64,000 nt of DNA, from assembly GCF_035989285.1 (NCBI RefSeq), contig NZ_CP108513.1, forward strand, positions 5,022,001 through 5,086,000, read 5' to 3'. The position numbers were made by a program, and so were the translations under genes. Below, in pieces: positions 36,226 to 44,864 of the stretch. Every line of letters starts with the position of its first letter. Positions within the stretch are counted from its first letter, which is position 1. The DNA comes from Streptomyces sp. NBC_01235. GTDB lineage: Bacteria; Actinomycetota; Actinomycetes; Streptomycetales; Streptomycetaceae. Below the pieces are notes generated by a model, which saw only the letters and a program-made list of their open reading frames with translations, was not told the origin of the DNA and ran no database searches.

Positions 36226-36565
36226 GGGTTTTCTCCCATCCGCTGGACGGCCCGCGCAGTAGCGGCCTTCTCGGCGATCAGGACCGCTGCCGGCAACGTC
36301 GGGACCATGGATCGCCTGCTTCCAGCCTCCCCCCGTTCGGTCCGCAGTGGCCACTCGACGGACGCCGGGTCCGAACGGCTCGCTCGTGAGGAGTTCTGTC
36401 CGGCTTCCGGGCGGCCTGGAGCCCGCTGAACAGGTGCGGGCCGCGCCGGAGGGACCCTGGGGCTGAGGATCCTGGTCCTCCTGGTGGATCGGTCTGTCCG
36501 GTCGACTCTGCGCGGTGATCAGAGGTGGAATTGGCCCGTCTTCGCAGACAAGGAAGGAGACAGCC

Positions 36566-37099
36566 ATGGAGCAGCAGCCGGGGGCGGTCCACGATGAGCG
36601 GGAGGTCCTGGCGCGGACGGTCGCCGTCGTGATGCGCACCGCTGTGGTCACGGTCACTGTCGACGAAACCGTGCTCGTGGCCTGGGAGTTGCTGGAGCGG
36701 TCCGGCTCCCGTCATCTTCCGGTCGTACGTCCGGACGGCCGCTGTGCGGGCCTGCTGAACAGGGCCGACGTGGCGGTCGCCTGTGCGGCACCGGCCGCCT
36801 CGCTGTCAGGCCTGCGTGTGGGCGACCTCCTGCGCGGCCACAGGCCGCCGGCGCTCGTACACGTGGAGCAGACCGTACGCCACGCGGCCGATCTCATGAG
36901 CTGTACCGAAGTCGACGCGCTCCCGGTGCTGGAGGAAGACGGCCGTCTGGCCGGGGTCCTGACGGCATTCGACGTCGTCGCGGCCCTCTCCGGTCGTCCG
37001 GTGCGGAAGGAACCCGCCGAAACGCGTCCGCAGGCCCCGCCCACGGTGCTGCCCGGGCTCCCGCCTCGGCGGGGAAACCGTGGAACGGCGGTGCCCTGA
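36566..37099 (+). CDS. CBS-domain-pair protein
   Basis: 177 residues, start preceded by AAGGAAGGAGA. Two CBS motifs: VVTVTVDETVLVAWELLERS with HLPVVRPDGRCAGLLNRAD, and PALVHVEQTVRHAADLMSCT with ALPVLEEDGRLAGVLTAFDV. CBS pairs sense adenine nucleotides. The C-terminal 30 residues are Pro/Arg-rich and disordered. It is divergent from the phosphofructokinase gene (340 bp between starts). Confidence 0.88.
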   Translation: MEQQPGAVHDEREVLARTVAVVMRTAVVTVTVDETVLVAWELLERSGSRHLPVVRPDGRCAGLLNRADVAVACAAPAASLSGLRVGDLLRGHRPPALVHVEQTVRHAADLMSCTEVDALPVLEEDGRLAGVLTAFDVVAALSGRPVRKEPAETRPQAPPTVLPGLPPRRGNRGTAVP

Positions 37100-37262
37100 C
37101 CGACCACCACTTCGGCGTTCACCGAGGTGACATCCGGACGTCGATCTTCATGAGCGCCGGGCACTGCCCGGCGGAGGTTTCCGGGCCCCACCACCCGCCT
37201 GGAACGCGGCTGAACCCGTCCTCGTCACGGAAGGGGGCCACCGCCGTGGCCTACCGGCTGCG

Positions 37263-37290
37263 GTGTCAGGTGTCAGGTGTCAGGTGTCAG
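37263..37290. repeat. Tandem GTGTCAG repeat over a stop codon
   Basis: Four exact 7-bp units. The minus-strand stop codon of the CBS-BON gene (37273-37275) lies inside one unit, and since 7 is not a multiple of 3, slippage would change the C-terminal reading frame. Confidence 0.8.
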
Positions 37291-37935
37291 GTCGGGAGCG
37301 GGCCGGAGGTGACTCGTGACGTCGACGACACCGTCGACGCTCTCGGACAGACGTACCGCGACGGGGATCAGGCTCTCCTGCGGCACCGTGCCGCTGAGCG
37401 TCACCCGGCCGTCGCTGACCTGGACGGTTACCGCGCCGGGAGACAGGCCGAGGGCGCGGGTGAGAACATCCGTCGTGATCTCCTCGTAGATCGTGACGTC
37501 TCGCCTCAAGAAGACACGCAGCAGGTCGCCACGGCTGACGATGCCCACCATTCGGTCGGCGTCGTCGACGACGGGCAGCCGTTTGACGTGGTGGCGGGCC
37601 ATGACACGGGCTGCCTCCACGACCGACCACTGTGGTCGGGCCGTGACCGCCGGGCTGGTCATCAACCCCTCCGCGGTCAGTGCGTGGGCCTTGGCACGTT
37701 CCGCAGGCAGCAGGTGCGCGGCGGTCAGATGTCCGCCCGGATCGGCTTGGCTCTCCTGTTTGCGCAGCAGATCCGCCTCCGACACCACCCCGACCGGGTG
37801 GCCCTGCTCGTCGATGACGGGTACCGCGGTGATGTCGTGCTTTGCGAGGCGCTCGGCGACATCCTTGAAGCCCGTGTCCTGCCGCACACTCACCACGGCC
37901 GAGGTCATGAGGTCTCCGACCAATCGATGCAGCAT
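37273..37935 (-). CDS. CBS-CBS-BON protein
   Basis: 220 residues; start at 37935 with GGGAG upstream. The first CBS motif begins MTSAVVSVRQDTGFKDVAER with AVPVIDEQGHPVGVVSEADL; the second MTSPAVTARPQWSVVEAARV with RLPVVDDADRMVGIVSRGDL. A BON domain follows (residues ~150-212: VTVQVSDGRVTLSGTVPQES). The combination senses nucleotides and binds phospholipid or protein through BON; it is common in actinobacterial dormancy clusters. A longer frame to 38223 lacks coding bias. Its last codons lie in the GTGTCAG repeat. Confidence 0.88.
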   Translation of the reverse strand: MLHRLVGDLMTSAVVSVRQDTGFKDVAERLAKHDITAVPVIDEQGHPVGVVSEADLLRKQESQADPGGHLTAAHLLPAERAKAHALTAEGLMTSPAVTARPQWSVVEAARVMARHHVKRLPVVDDADRMVGIVSRGDLLRVFLRRDVTIYEEITTDVLTRALGLSPGAVTVQVSDGRVTLSGTVPQESLIPVAVRLSESVDGVVDVTSHLRPAPDLTPDT

Positions 37936-38301
37936 GTCCCGCTCCCTTCTCGGATGCTCGCGGCACAGACCCCCTCTCCACTGTCCGCCTCTCGGAGAGC
38001 GTCCGCACCGCCGAGAGGCCCCGGCCCCGGCTCGTGGCCCGGCCTCCGCAGGGCCGCCGACTCGGTCGACGGTCACTGGTACGGGGAACGCCTCCCTGAG
38101 GCTGACACCTGGCGCTCGGCGTTGCCCCGGTGGTCGCAGCGCCGAATCCCTGCAACTGACGGTCTCCAGGGCCTGGCGGTGCCGGCGCCGTGCACGAGGG
38201 GCCGCACGCCGTGGCGGAGGCACTGCCGCAGCCGTCCGGGGCTGTCCGCGATCGCGGCTGCCTCAGCTGCCGTGACTCTGGATCGGCGCTCGACTGTGCG
38301 C

Positions 38302-38338
38302 GCAATGCCGGTGGCCGGGAGGTCTACTGGAAGTGGCG
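38302..38338 (+). promoter_or_regulatory. 37-bp repeat upstream of universal stress protein 2
   Basis: GCAATGCCGGTGGCC then GGTCTACTGGAAGTGGCG matches 39963-39999 at about 80 percent (GCGATGCCGTGGGCC then GGTGTACTGGAAGTGGGC). The two copies lie 220-260 bp upstream of the Usp2 and site-2 protease genes, suggesting a shared control element. Confidence 0.45.
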
Positions 38339-38561
38339 GACGCGGATTCGGGGTGTCGGCGCATGCGGCGGCCGGGAGGTGGAGGAGCAGGAAATCGGGA
38401 TGGTGTGAACGAGCCACCGTGACGAGGAGCGATCGTGGAGCTGACCTTTCTCGATCCTGTGTACGCACGACCGGGACCCTGCGTCTGCGCTTGCCCGGAC
38501 ACCTCCCGTGACATCGCCGGCGGAGTGGGTCTCGCCCCGTGCCGGGAGGAGCTGGTGAGGC

Positions 38562-39446
38562 ATGTCTGAGGGGCCGGTGGTGGTGGGGACGGACGGCTCG
38601 GCCGCAGCGGCACGCGCCGTGCGTTGGGCGGCGCAGGAAGCCGCTTTCCGGCATCAGCCCCTGCACATCGTGTGCGCCGTCGACCTCGACCTGGCGGAAC
38701 GCCTTTCCGCGGAGACCACCCGGCGGGTCCGTGAAGCGGCACGGTCCCTGCTGGGCGAGGCTGCGGCCGCGGCTTCGGGCAGGGCGCCCGGACTGGCGGT
38801 CTCCACAGAGATCGGCCGGGAGCCCGCGGCCGACAGCCTGCTGCGGGCGGCCGCGTCGGAGGCTCCGCAAGCCCCGGGCGGCACGGCTGCCGAGGCGACG
38901 ATCGTCGTGGGTTCGCGGGGGCTGGGCGGTTTCTCCGCTCTGTTGCTCGGCTCGGTCGGGTTGACCGTGGCCGGACAGGCCAGGTGCCCTGTGGTCGTCG
39001 TGCGGGGTACGGAGCGGCCCTCGAGCGGGGTGGTCGTGGCGGGCGTGCGGGACGAAGAGGACCTTGAGGCGGTGCGCTTCGCCGGGGAGGCTGCCAGGCG
39101 GCGCAAGGCGTCGCTGCGTCTGCTGAGCACGTGGACCTACCTCCAGTACGTCGGGAGCATGGCACCCATGGCCGACGTGGTGCGGGTGGCCGTGGAGGCG
39201 GAGGCCGCGGCGAGTACCCGCATGCTCGGCGCCGTCCGGGAGGAGTTCCCGGACCTCAAGGTGACCGAAGAGGTTGCGCGGGTCCCCTCGCCGGCCGGCG
39301 AACTGGTGGCTGAGTCCCTGCGCGCGGATCTCGTGGTGGTGGGCGCGCGCAGGCGCGCGCACCACACAGGCCGAGCACTGGGCCGGGTCACGCACGCCCT
39401 GCTGCAGCACGCGCACTGCCCGGTGGCCGTCGTCCCACGCGGGTGA
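38562..39446 (+). CDS. Universal stress protein 2 (two Usp domains)
   Basis: 294 residues. Domain 1 starts PVVVGTDGSAAAARAVRWAA and ends GSRGLGGFSALLLGSVGLTV, an intact ATP-binding loop. Domain 2 starts GVVVAGVRDEEDLEAVRFAG and ends GARRRAHHTGRALGRVTHAL, with a modified loop. GGAGG lies upstream. It shares an upstream repeat with the site-2 protease gene. Confidence 0.92.
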   Translation: MSEGPVVVGTDGSAAAARAVRWAAQEAAFRHQPLHIVCAVDLDLAERLSAETTRRVREAARSLLGEAAAAASGRAPGLAVSTEIGREPAADSLLRAAASEAPQAPGGTAAEATIVVGSRGLGGFSALLLGSVGLTVAGQARCPVVVVRGTERPSSGVVVAGVRDEEDLEAVRFAGEAARRRKASLRLLSTWTYLQYVGSMAPMADVVRVAVEAEAAASTRMLGAVREEFPDLKVTEEVARVPSPAGELVAESLRADLVVVGARRRAHHTGRALGRVTHALLQHAHCPVAVVPRG

Positions 39447-39624
39447 CTCCACGGCTTGCCGACGGCCGGGAACTGCCCGGTCGGTGTGCCGCACCCGGAG
39501 TGAGGCCGATCGGCGGCCCCTCGGACAGCGAATGGTGGCAGGGCACGGCGGAGTGACGCTGGGATGGTGGCTCGACGTGCACCAGTGGTCGTACACCCGC
39601 CCGGGCCGGATGGTGGGAGGCGGG

Positions 39625-39829
39625 TGACGATTTCGGCGATCGGTCTGCCCACTCCCGGGATCTCCTTCAGACCCGCGACGTCGAGGTGGGAGACATCGGC
39701 GGGATGGCCGCCGATCGCGCGGGCTGCCTTTTCGTGGGCGCGCGCCTTGAACGCCTCGCCTCCGGTGATGGCGATGAGATCCGCGTACTCCTGAAGGAGC
39801 GCCTCGACCTCCTCGTTGTTCCGGACCAC
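39625..39829 (-). pseudogene. PolX-type DNA polymerase/PHP protein, N-terminal stub
   Basis: From 39829 the frame reads MVRNNEEVEALLQEYADLIA, then TGGEAFKARAHEKAARAIGG and LKEIPGVGRPIAEIV, the helix-hairpin-helix 8-kDa domain found at the start of PolX (DNA polymerase beta-like plus PHP) proteins. After about 67 residues the sequence loses similarity; the polymerase and PHP domains, about 500 residues, are gone. Confidence 0.65.
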
Positions 39830-40219
39830 GTCTCACAGTCTTGGAACCGGCCTGTCCGGCATGCCAGTTGAGGCAAGTGCCCGGAGGCGGGCGGCAGTGC
39901 GACCGGACGCCCCGTCGTTCCGACCCGAGGTGCTCTCCATGTTTCCGGGCCCGGTCGGCGCGCGATGCCGTGGGCCCGAGGGTGTACTGGAAGTGGGCAG
40001 GATCCGCGCGGCGAGATCTTCCGGGGCGGGCGTGTGATCGACGACGACATGGTGCGCACACCGCGCATCACTCCCGACGAGCACGGCGATGGGGATCGGG
40101 ATCCGTGTGCTTGCCTCGTCCGACGGTACGAGGCGGACGACGGCGAGACGAAGTGGTGGCCGGAGCGGGGCGGCTGCCTTTCGGACGACGGGATGACGGC
40201 TTGAGCTGGGGAGAGCGCT
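39830..40219. other. Intergenic region before the site-2 protease
   Basis: Contains the second copy of the 37-bp repeat (39963-39999). A short + frame ending at 40204 (DDDMVRTPRITPDEHGDGD, later ETKWWPERGG) has moderate codon bias and could be a small gene, but has no motif or clear ribosome site. Confidence 0.4.
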
Positions 40220-41362
40220 GTGAGGGCGACGTTCGTTCTGGGACGGATCGCAGGAGTCCGGGTCGGCGTGCACTGGAGCGTGCTGCTCGTCTTCGGCATC
40301 ATCGCGTTCGGCCTGTCGCAGGGCCGCCTCCCGGAGACGTATCCGGGGCGTGCCTGGGCGGTGTACTGGGCGGCCGGCCTCTGTACCGCCGTGGTCTTCT
40401 TCGCCTCCCTGCTCGCACATGAGCTGGCGCACGCCGTCGTGGCCCGGCGCAACGGCGTCGAGGTGGACGACATCGTGCTGTGGCTGCTCGGCGGAGCGGC
40501 CCGGCTCAAGGCCGAGGCGTCCAGCCCCGGCGCGGAGCTGAGGATCGCCGGCGTCGGCCCCCTCGTCAGCCTCCTGCTGGGCGGGCTCTTCGCACTCGGT
40601 GCCTGGCTGCTCGACCTGGCGTCCGCGTCCGGGATCGTGGTGGAGATGGTGGCGTGGCTGGCAGGCATCAACGTGCTGCTGGCGATCTTCAACTCGGTGC
40701 CCGCCGCCCCGCTCGACGGAGGCAGGCTGCTGCGCGCGTTCCTGTGGTGGCGCACGGGGGACCGGCTTCGGGCGACAGCCGGGGCGACCGCGGCGGGGCG
40801 GTTCTTCGGGTGGCTTCTCGTGGCGCTCGGTGTGATCACGTTCCTGACGAGCCGCGCGTTCGGCGGCCTCTGGCTGGCACTGATCGGCTGGTTCCTCATC
40901 GCGGCCGCCACCACCGAGGGACAGCAGGCCCAGCTGCGCGGGGTGCTGGCCGGCGTGCCGGTGCGTGACGCGATGACGTCCGGACCTCTCACGGTTCCCG
41001 CGGACACCACGGTCGCGGGATTCCTCACGGATCCGCGCTTCCGCTACCGGCATTCGGCGTTCCCGGTGACCGCCGCCGGGGTCCCGGTCGGTCTGGTGAC
41101 CCTCGACAGTGCCAGACAGGTGCCGCGGACCGAGGCACACGCCGTGGCGGTGCGGCAGGTGATGGTGCCGCTGACTCAGGTCACCGTGGTGGGGCCGGAC
41201 AGCCCGCTGGCGGATCTGCTGCCGCGCATGCAGCCGGGCGCCGAGCACCGGGTCCTGGTCGTGGATGACGGCAGGCTCGTCGGAATCGTCTCGCTCTCGG
41301 ACGTCAGCCGAACGGTGAACTGGCTGATGCGTACCGCTCCCGGGCGGCGCGATGGTCTGTGA
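40220..41362 (+). CDS. Site-2 protease (M50) with C-terminal CBS pair
   Basis: 380 residues from a GTG behind GGGGAGAG. Six or so membrane helices hold the zinc site: H67-E68-x-x-H71 in HELAHAVVARRNG and D166 in NSVPAAPLDGGRLL. Two CBS motifs follow (DAMTSGPLTVPADTTVAGFL and VMVPLTQVTVVGPDSPLADL, then HRVLVVDDGRLVGIVSLSDV). This is the Rip3-like group of intramembrane proteases, which in mycobacteria belong to the dormancy regulon; the CBS pair probably gates activity by nucleotide binding. The substrate is unknown. Confidence 0.92.
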   Translation: MRATFVLGRIAGVRVGVHWSVLLVFGIIAFGLSQGRLPETYPGRAWAVYWAAGLCTAVVFFASLLAHELAHAVVARRNGVEVDDIVLWLLGGAARLKAEASSPGAELRIAGVGPLVSLLLGGLFALGAWLLDLASASGIVVEMVAWLAGINVLLAIFNSVPAAPLDGGRLLRAFLWWRTGDRLRATAGATAAGRFFGWLLVALGVITFLTSRAFGGLWLALIGWFLIAAATTEGQQAQLRGVLAGVPVRDAMTSGPLTVPADTTVAGFLTDPRFRYRHSAFPVTAAGVPVGLVTLDSARQVPRTEAHAVAVRQVMVPLTQVTVVGPDSPLADLLPRMQPGAEHRVLVVDDGRLVGIVSLSDVSRTVNWLMRTAPGRRDGL

Positions 41363-41413
41363 CCGCGAGCCGGCACCTGGGCGGGCCGTGTCACCAGGCG
41401 CCGTATCGCTCAT

Positions 41414-41638
41414 GTGGCGCACTGCGACGATTCGCGGCTGCTCGTCGACCGGGGCGTGGCAAGCCGGAAGCCGCCCGTCCCGAACGAGACCGGCAAGACG
41501 GTCACGTCCGCGGGCTACGCGGATCTACAGGACGGGCTGCGTCGTGCACTGGCGCGCAGCGAGGAGGCGTTCGCGCGGCGTCTGGGCCTCGCGGCCGCAG
41601 CCGACCAGGGTGATGGGCTTCTCCAGCCGCCGACGTAG
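41414..41638 (+). CDS. Possible small protein of unknown function
   Basis: A GTG-started 74-codon frame with high third-position G/C (GYADLQDGLRRALARSEEAF near its middle). No ribosome site or family is recognised and it could be chance. It follows the site-2 protease gene by 51 bp on the same strand. Confidence 0.3.
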   Translation: MAHCDDSRLLVDRGVASRKPPVPNETGKTVTSAGYADLQDGLRRALARSEEAFARRLGLAAAADQGDGLLQPPT

Positions 41639-41679
41639 GCGGAGGCTCCCGGCGGGGACCTTGCCGAGGTCGTCGCTTC

Positions 41680-41722
41680 GGCCCGTGTACGAGGGCCGAC
41701 GACCGGCGCTCGTACACGGGCC
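41680..41722. terminator. Terminator hairpin downstream of universal stress protein 3
   Basis: GGCCCGTGTACGAG (41680-41693) and CTCGTACACGGGCC (41709-41722) are exact 14-bp inverted repeats with a 15-nt loop, 31 bp beyond the minus-strand stop at 41753. There is no U-tract, as is common in Streptomyces terminators. Confidence 0.65.
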
Positions 41723-41752
41723 GTCGTGGTCCGCGGCCACCCGGTACAGGTA

Positions 41753-42637
41753 TTACTGGAGGTGCGTGTGCGGGATGGTGATGACAGGGCAGTGGGCGTG
41801 GTGGAGTACGCCCTGGCTGACGGAGCCGAGCAGCATGCCGGTGAAGCCGCCGTGCCCGCGTGTGCCCACGACCAGCCCGAGCGCGTGTTCGGACGCCTTG
41901 GCGAGAACCTGTACCGGGTGGCCCTGCACGACCTCGTGACGCAGGTCCACCTCCGGGTGGGCGGCGGTACGCCCGGCCACCGTCTCCGACAGCAGCCGAC
42001 GGCATTCCTGGATGGCCGCGTCCTCGTCCAGGACTCCGAGCAGCGGGGCGTGCCATACGTACAGGGCCCGCACGACCGCGCCGCATAGGGCGGCCTCCTC
42101 GAACGCGAAGTCGACGGCGGCGGCGGAGCGAGGGCTGCCGTCGACCCCGACCACGAAGTACGGCGGCTGCTGGGTGATGTGCGCCGACTCGGGGACGACC
42201 ACCACGGGGCAGGGCGCGTGGGCGATGAGCGGCAGGGCGACGGCGGCAGCGGTGAACAGCTCCTGGAGGGCGCTCAGATGCCAGGAACCGAGCACGACCT
42301 CCGTGGCGTGTTGCGCCTGCTCGCGCAGAACCCACGCCGGATGCCCCTCCGCCAGCAGCCCGGCGACCTGCACCTGCGGATGCCGGGACTTGACGAACGT
42401 CACCGCCTCCGACAGCACGCGGTCCCCTGTCACGTGCAGCGCTTCGTTCCACTCCTCCCAGGACGGTCGTCCGCCCGTCGGCCGGTACCCAGGGGTCGGT
42501 ACGTTCTGCGCCAGGACCAGCAGCAGGGGCAGACGGCGGCGGTCCGCCTCGTCGGCGGCCCAGGCGAGCGCCGTGCGTCTGCCGGGATCGGGGTCGATGC
42601 CGGCCACGATCGGTTTGGGTTCTTGCGCATGTGTCAT
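41753..42637 (-). CDS. Universal stress protein 3 (two Usp domains)
   Basis: 294 residues. Domain 1 starts PIVAGIDPDPGRRTALAWAA and has a degenerate loop (GSWHLSALQELFTAAAVALP); domain 2 starts YFVVGVDGSPRSAAAVDFAF and has an intact ATP loop (GTRGHGGFTGMLLGSVSQGV). So only the second half should bind nucleotide, the reverse of Usp1 and Usp2, where the first half has the better loop. It precedes a terminator hairpin at 41680-41722. Confidence 0.92.
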   Translation of the reverse strand: MTHAQEPKPIVAGIDPDPGRRTALAWAADEADRRRLPLLLVLAQNVPTPGYRPTGGRPSWEEWNEALHVTGDRVLSEAVTFVKSRHPQVQVAGLLAEGHPAWVLREQAQHATEVVLGSWHLSALQELFTAAAVALPLIAHAPCPVVVVPESAHITQQPPYFVVGVDGSPRSAAAVDFAFEEAALCGAVVRALYVWHAPLLGVLDEDAAIQECRRLLSETVAGRTAAHPEVDLRHEVVQGHPVQVLAKASEHALGLVVGTRGHGGFTGMLLGSVSQGVLHHAHCPVITIPHTHLQ

Positions 42638-42742
42638 CGCACGACTCCCGGTGTCTTCTCCGGCTGGTACGTTCCCGGTGCCGGCCGGGAACCGGTGTCG
42701 GCACCTGCGGTCGGCTTTGTCGTCTCCGGCGCCCCCGCGCGT

Positions 42743-42946
42743 CTACAGGCCCTGGGAAAGCAGGAGTTCGTGGGCGAGTCGTGCGCCGCGTGCCGCTTCC
42801 TCGGGCGCAGTGTCCTCCGACGGGATGCTCTCCAGTCCCTGGGCGAGTGCCCGGACGGCCTCGGCCAGGGTCGCGACCTGTGCTTCCAGCCGGCTCAGCC
42901 GGGCTTCCGGCCCGAGGGCGGCATCGGGTGAGTGGTTCTGCGTCAT
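42743..42946 (-). CDS. Small coiled-coil protein, 67 aa
   Basis: The sequence is ARLSRLEAQVATLAEAVRAL followed by an acidic, Ala-rich end; heptad hydrophobics suggest a short coiled coil. AAAGGGAG lies upstream of the ATG at 42946. It is 105 bp upstream of, and on the same strand as, universal stress protein 3. Function unknown. Confidence 0.62.
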   Translation of the reverse strand: MTQNHSPDAALGPEARLSRLEAQVATLAEAVRALAQGLESIPSEDTAPEEAARGARLAHELLLSQGL

Positions 42947-42999
42947 GTCCTGCTCCCTTTCGAGGCGGTGCCGGACCGGGCCGTCACTCGGCGGGTCGA

Positions 43000-43400
43000 T
43001 CAGGCCGTAGTGGATCGGCTGCCATGTCCGGGCGGGCCGTGCGCCTGTTCTTCGACCAGACCTCCTCGCGCGGGTGCAGGCGTCGGGTTTGCTGTGGGTG
43101 GAAGCGGAGTGGCCGACCGTGGAGGCAGCGCCGTCCGGACCTGCCGAGCGCTTGCGGTTTCCTCGGAGACAGTGCCGTGGACGTCACGGATGAGTCGCCG
43201 CTGTGCTTCGGTGGGGTCGCACAGGGTTGTTTCTCCGGTGTCGGGGGTGGTTCGGCTGCCGCAGACGGTCAGGTTGCCGAAGAGGTACTGGTCCGGGCCG
43301 CCGAGGGCAGCCACGAGCGGGCCGGCGACGCGGTTCGGCCCCGCCCTGGCAAGACAACGGTCGCTCGGCGGGGCGCAGGGCAGTCCAGCCTGGTGTCCCC
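43000..43400 (-). other. Coding-like fragment of unknown origin
   Basis: An open frame from at least 43380 to 43000 shows good codon bias in its middle: NRVAGPLVAALGGPDQYLFG then NLTVCGSRTTPDTGE and CDPTEAQRRLIRDVHGTVS. The last 40 codons lose the bias. No start codon with a ribosome site is obvious and I recognise no family. It may be the tail of a decayed gene between Hsp20 and the coiled-coil gene. Confidence 0.35.
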
Positions 43401-43418
43401 GTCCGTGCCGGGGAGCCG

Positions 43419-43895
43419 TCAGGGCTCGGAGATCTCGACGTGCTGCGGCTTGGTGGCCTGCGCCTTGGGGAGAGTGACGGTCAGTACGCCGTCGCTGAGT
43501 GCCGCGCTCACCTCGTCGGCCTTGACATTTGCGGGCAGAAGGGCGTGGTATTCGAAGTGCCCGGTGCGCCGGGTGCTACGGCGCAGTACGCCTTCGCGTT
43601 CCCTCTCCTTGAAGTCGCCCGTGATGCGCAGTTCCCGCTCACTGATCGCGATGTCGATGTCGTCTCGCTTGACACCGGGAAGCTCGGCCTCGACGACGTA
43701 GGCGTCATCGGTGTCACGCATGTCCGCCGCGGGCGACAAGGCGAGTGCTGCCGGCGCGATGGCGGCCGATCCCAGCAGCCGGTTCATCCTCTCGAACAGT
43801 TCGTCGAACTCCGCCGTGACCGGTTCATTCCATCCGAGCCCGGGGAACGGCCTCTCCAGCAGGCTGCCGGGCAGGTGTCGAACGGGCAGTGTCAT
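43419..43895 (-). CDS. Hsp20/alpha-crystallin small heat-shock protein
   Basis: 158 residues. The alpha-crystallin domain (about 50-150) has AYVVEAELPGVKRDDIDIAI, ELRITGDFKERE and ALSDGVLTVTLPKAQATKPQ with the C-terminal I-x-I-like VEISEP. It prevents aggregation of unfolded proteins without ATP. Alpha-crystallin (HspX) is a hallmark of the mycobacterial dormancy regulon, consistent with the neighbouring Usp, CBS and site-2 protease genes. Confidence 0.92.
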   Translation of the reverse strand: MTLPVRHLPGSLLERPFPGLGWNEPVTAEFDELFERMNRLLGSAAIAPAALALSPAADMRDTDDAYVVEAELPGVKRDDIDIAISERELRITGDFKEREREGVLRRSTRRTGHFEYHALLPANVKADEVSAALSDGVLTVTLPKAQATKPQHVEISEP

Positions 43896-44078
43896 CGCGG
43901 TTCACCTCCGCGAAAGCGTGGCATTCGGGTCACTTTCCATGGTGCACGGCCCCGGCCTACGGGGCGACTCAGCCGTGTCTTCGTCGACGCGCTCAGTCGA
44001 CGGTGACCGAGGGCGCAGCCGGGGTCGTCGTGTCAGCGCACGGCAGTGGCAGCGGTCGGCACAGTCAGAGGTGCTTTT

Positions 44079-44138
44079 CTTGGCCTCGGACTCCTCGCCG
44101 TGGGCCGATTTGCGTGAGCGGAAGGACGTCCTCGTCGA
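44079..44138 (+). repeat. Tail-type repeat without a tRNA end
   Basis: TTGGCCTCGGACTCCTCGCC then ATTTGCGTGAGCGGAAGGAC matches the end of the tail after tRNA copy A (7582-7640). The tRNA part is missing, so this is an older, more decayed attachment region. Confidence 0.6.
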
Positions 44139-44428
44139 GAATGTGGGCAGGGTGGCGAGGTCGCGGTGGACCTGGTCGAGGGCGGCTCGGCCCGGGTGCG
44201 GTCGGCGGTCCGTGACCGGGCCCGTGCCGAACATCGTGCGCCGCTCGACAGCGGGGCGACCCGCGCAGGGCGACCGACGCCCTGATGCACCTCTGCTCCT
44301 CAGTTGCGTCCAGGCGGGCTTCGCAAGGCGCGATCGAGTATCGAGGTCGGAGGCTCAACAGCCGACCGGGAGTTCGGCCGGCAGGCCGTACGCCTCCGGC
44401 CCGACATGTGTCCCGATGTAACCCGACG

Positions 44429-44485
44429 TGCTCAGGAGGACCACGCCGCGAGGAGTTCCGCCGGGCCGTACGAGGCGTCGAGCCC
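44429..44485 (-). pseudogene. 3'-end fragment of the AAA+ ATPase gene
   Basis: 55 of 57 bases match 7716-7772, which encode the last residues of the stand-alone ATPase (AAYGPAELLAAWSS) and its stop. In both places the fragment follows a tail-type repeat in the same order and orientation, so a whole tail-plus-ATPase unit once stood here and was lost. Confidence 0.65.
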
Positions 44486-44522
44486 AGCACGTGCGTCGGG
44501 CGCGGCCCACCCTGTCCAGATG

Positions 44523-44535
44523 TCAGGAATCCTGA
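44523..44535. promoter_or_regulatory. Palindromic operator candidate 1 (ABC operon)
   Basis: TCAGG-AAT-CCTGA, a perfect 5-bp inverted repeat with a 3-bp spacer, 329 bp upstream of the binding-protein gene. The same architecture recurs at 44693-44705. Confidence 0.55.
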
Positions 44536-44692
44536 GAAAGATTTACGCCCGGCGAGCGGGCCGGGTCAAGGCCGTCGCGACAACTTCTCCCTGTCCGTGG
44601 CGCCGGGCGGACGGCACCCGAAGAGTGCGTCCGATACGCCTCGGCAACACCCTTGTCATCCGGCATCGCCGCGTGCATCATCGTGGCAATCA

Positions 44693-44705
44693 TCAGGGTT
44701 CCTGA
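44693..44705. promoter_or_regulatory. Palindromic operator candidate 2 (ABC operon)
   Basis: TCAGG-GTT-CCTGA, extended to 6 bp by flanking A/T, 159 bp before the binding-protein start. It differs from site 1 only in the spacer. The MarR-family protein at the end of the operon is a candidate ligand. Confidence 0.55.
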
Positions 44706-44864
44706 TATCGGGCAGCCGCCCGGCCCTACCGGGACGCGAAGGAACCCGCCACCGCTTTCTGCTGCCGGCTCTGGCTTCCCCCAGCGGCTTCAGCCGCCCA
44801 CTCCGGCTTCCCCAGCAGCCCCACCACCCTCAGTTCCGCTCCCTCGACGTGCCCGGAGGCATTC

